5,885 nucleotides of DNA from Candidatus Sediminicultor secundus (lineage in GTDB: Bacteria > Atribacterota > JS1 > SB-45 > 34-128). The stretch spans positions 1 to 5,885 of the forward strand of contig NCRO01000127.1 in assembly GCA_002849045.2 (NCBI GenBank), given 5' to 3'. The position numbers and the translations under genes are program-made. Below the pieces are notes generated by a model. The model made no database searches. It was given only the letters and a program-made list of their open reading frames with translations, and was not told the origin of the DNA. The first letter of the stretch is position 1. The number at the start of each line of letters is the position of its first letter. Positions 5,773-5,885 of this stretch are shown in pieces.

Positions 5773-5885
5773 TCAATTATCACTATCCTCGTCATTGGTT
5801 AATTTGTATTTCTTATTAAATCTCTCAACTCTTCCCGCAGTATCAATTATCTTTTGTTTACCGGTAAAAAAGGGGTGACATACAG
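5773..5885 (-). CDS. rpmE: 50S ribosomal protein L31 (bL31), C-terminal part (5' end outside window)
   Basis: The minus strand from the window edge to TGA (5775-5773) encodes 36 complete residues beginning [11 protein letters not shown], continuing [15 protein letters not shown] and ending [19 protein letters not shown] followed by a TxGRVERF-like block is the signature of bL31, a small protein on the large ribosomal subunit at the inter-subunit bridge. The single visible Cys is the one in the Cys-His-Pro motif; the upstream cysteines that would show the zinc-binding form lie outside the window. bL31 is about 65-90 residues, so half or more is visible. Its position upstream of tdk and prfA matches the rho-rpmE-tdk-prfA order seen in Firmicutes. 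The frame is too short and truncated for ordinary ORF calling but is unambiguous by motif. Confidence 0.92.
   Translation of the reverse strand, partial: VCHPFFTGKQKIIDTAGRVERFNKKYKLTNDEDSDN

Overview
The window is an AT-rich bacterial chromosomal fragment carrying housekeeping genes only. I see no transposase, phage or plasmid gene. Gene content fits a low-GC, Firmicutes-like bacterium or a deep-branching candidate phylum: a flavin-dependent ThyX, a zinc-type thymidine kinase, a DUF1385 membrane protein, and an rpmE-tdk-...-prfA order. A named taxon cannot be assigned from the sequence alone. The unusual spacers, together with the broken gene pair described below, suggest a metagenome- or single-cell-derived contig, but that is inference.

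Left part, plus strand (1-1890): the C-terminal half of uvrB (cut by the window edge) is followed, after a 207-base spacer, by the first ~171 codons of uvrA. Both encode subunits of the UvrABC nucleotide excision repair nuclease. uvrA stops abruptly at about 1885-1890, where its sequence runs directly into the 3' part of prfA in the opposite orientation. Both genes are cut at that point: UvrA lacks most of its length and RF1 lacks its last ~40 residues. Since prfA is normally essential, a chimeric join (amplification or assembly) is the simplest explanation, with a real inversion as the alternative.

Right part, minus strand (5885 down to 1885), in order of transcription: the 3' end of rpmE (ribosomal protein bL31), a strong hairpin terminator, tdk (thymidine kinase), thyX (flavin-dependent thymidylate synthase), a DUF1385 membrane protein, and prfA (release factor 1). 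thyX, the DUF1385 gene and prfA are packed with a 2-nt gap and an 8-nt overlap, so they look like one translationally coupled unit. tdk and thyX supply dTMP by salvage and by de novo methylation respectively. rpmE and prfA serve translation.

The spacers (1167-1358, 4443-4796, 5399-5427) are the most distinctive part. They are built from long runs of degenerate 7-base words kept in strict register. Several words recur in other spacers, often inverted, including one perfect 22-bp inverted pair and one perfect 23-bp inverted pair. The rpmE-tdk spacer also holds a cluster of three strong palindromes of unknown role.
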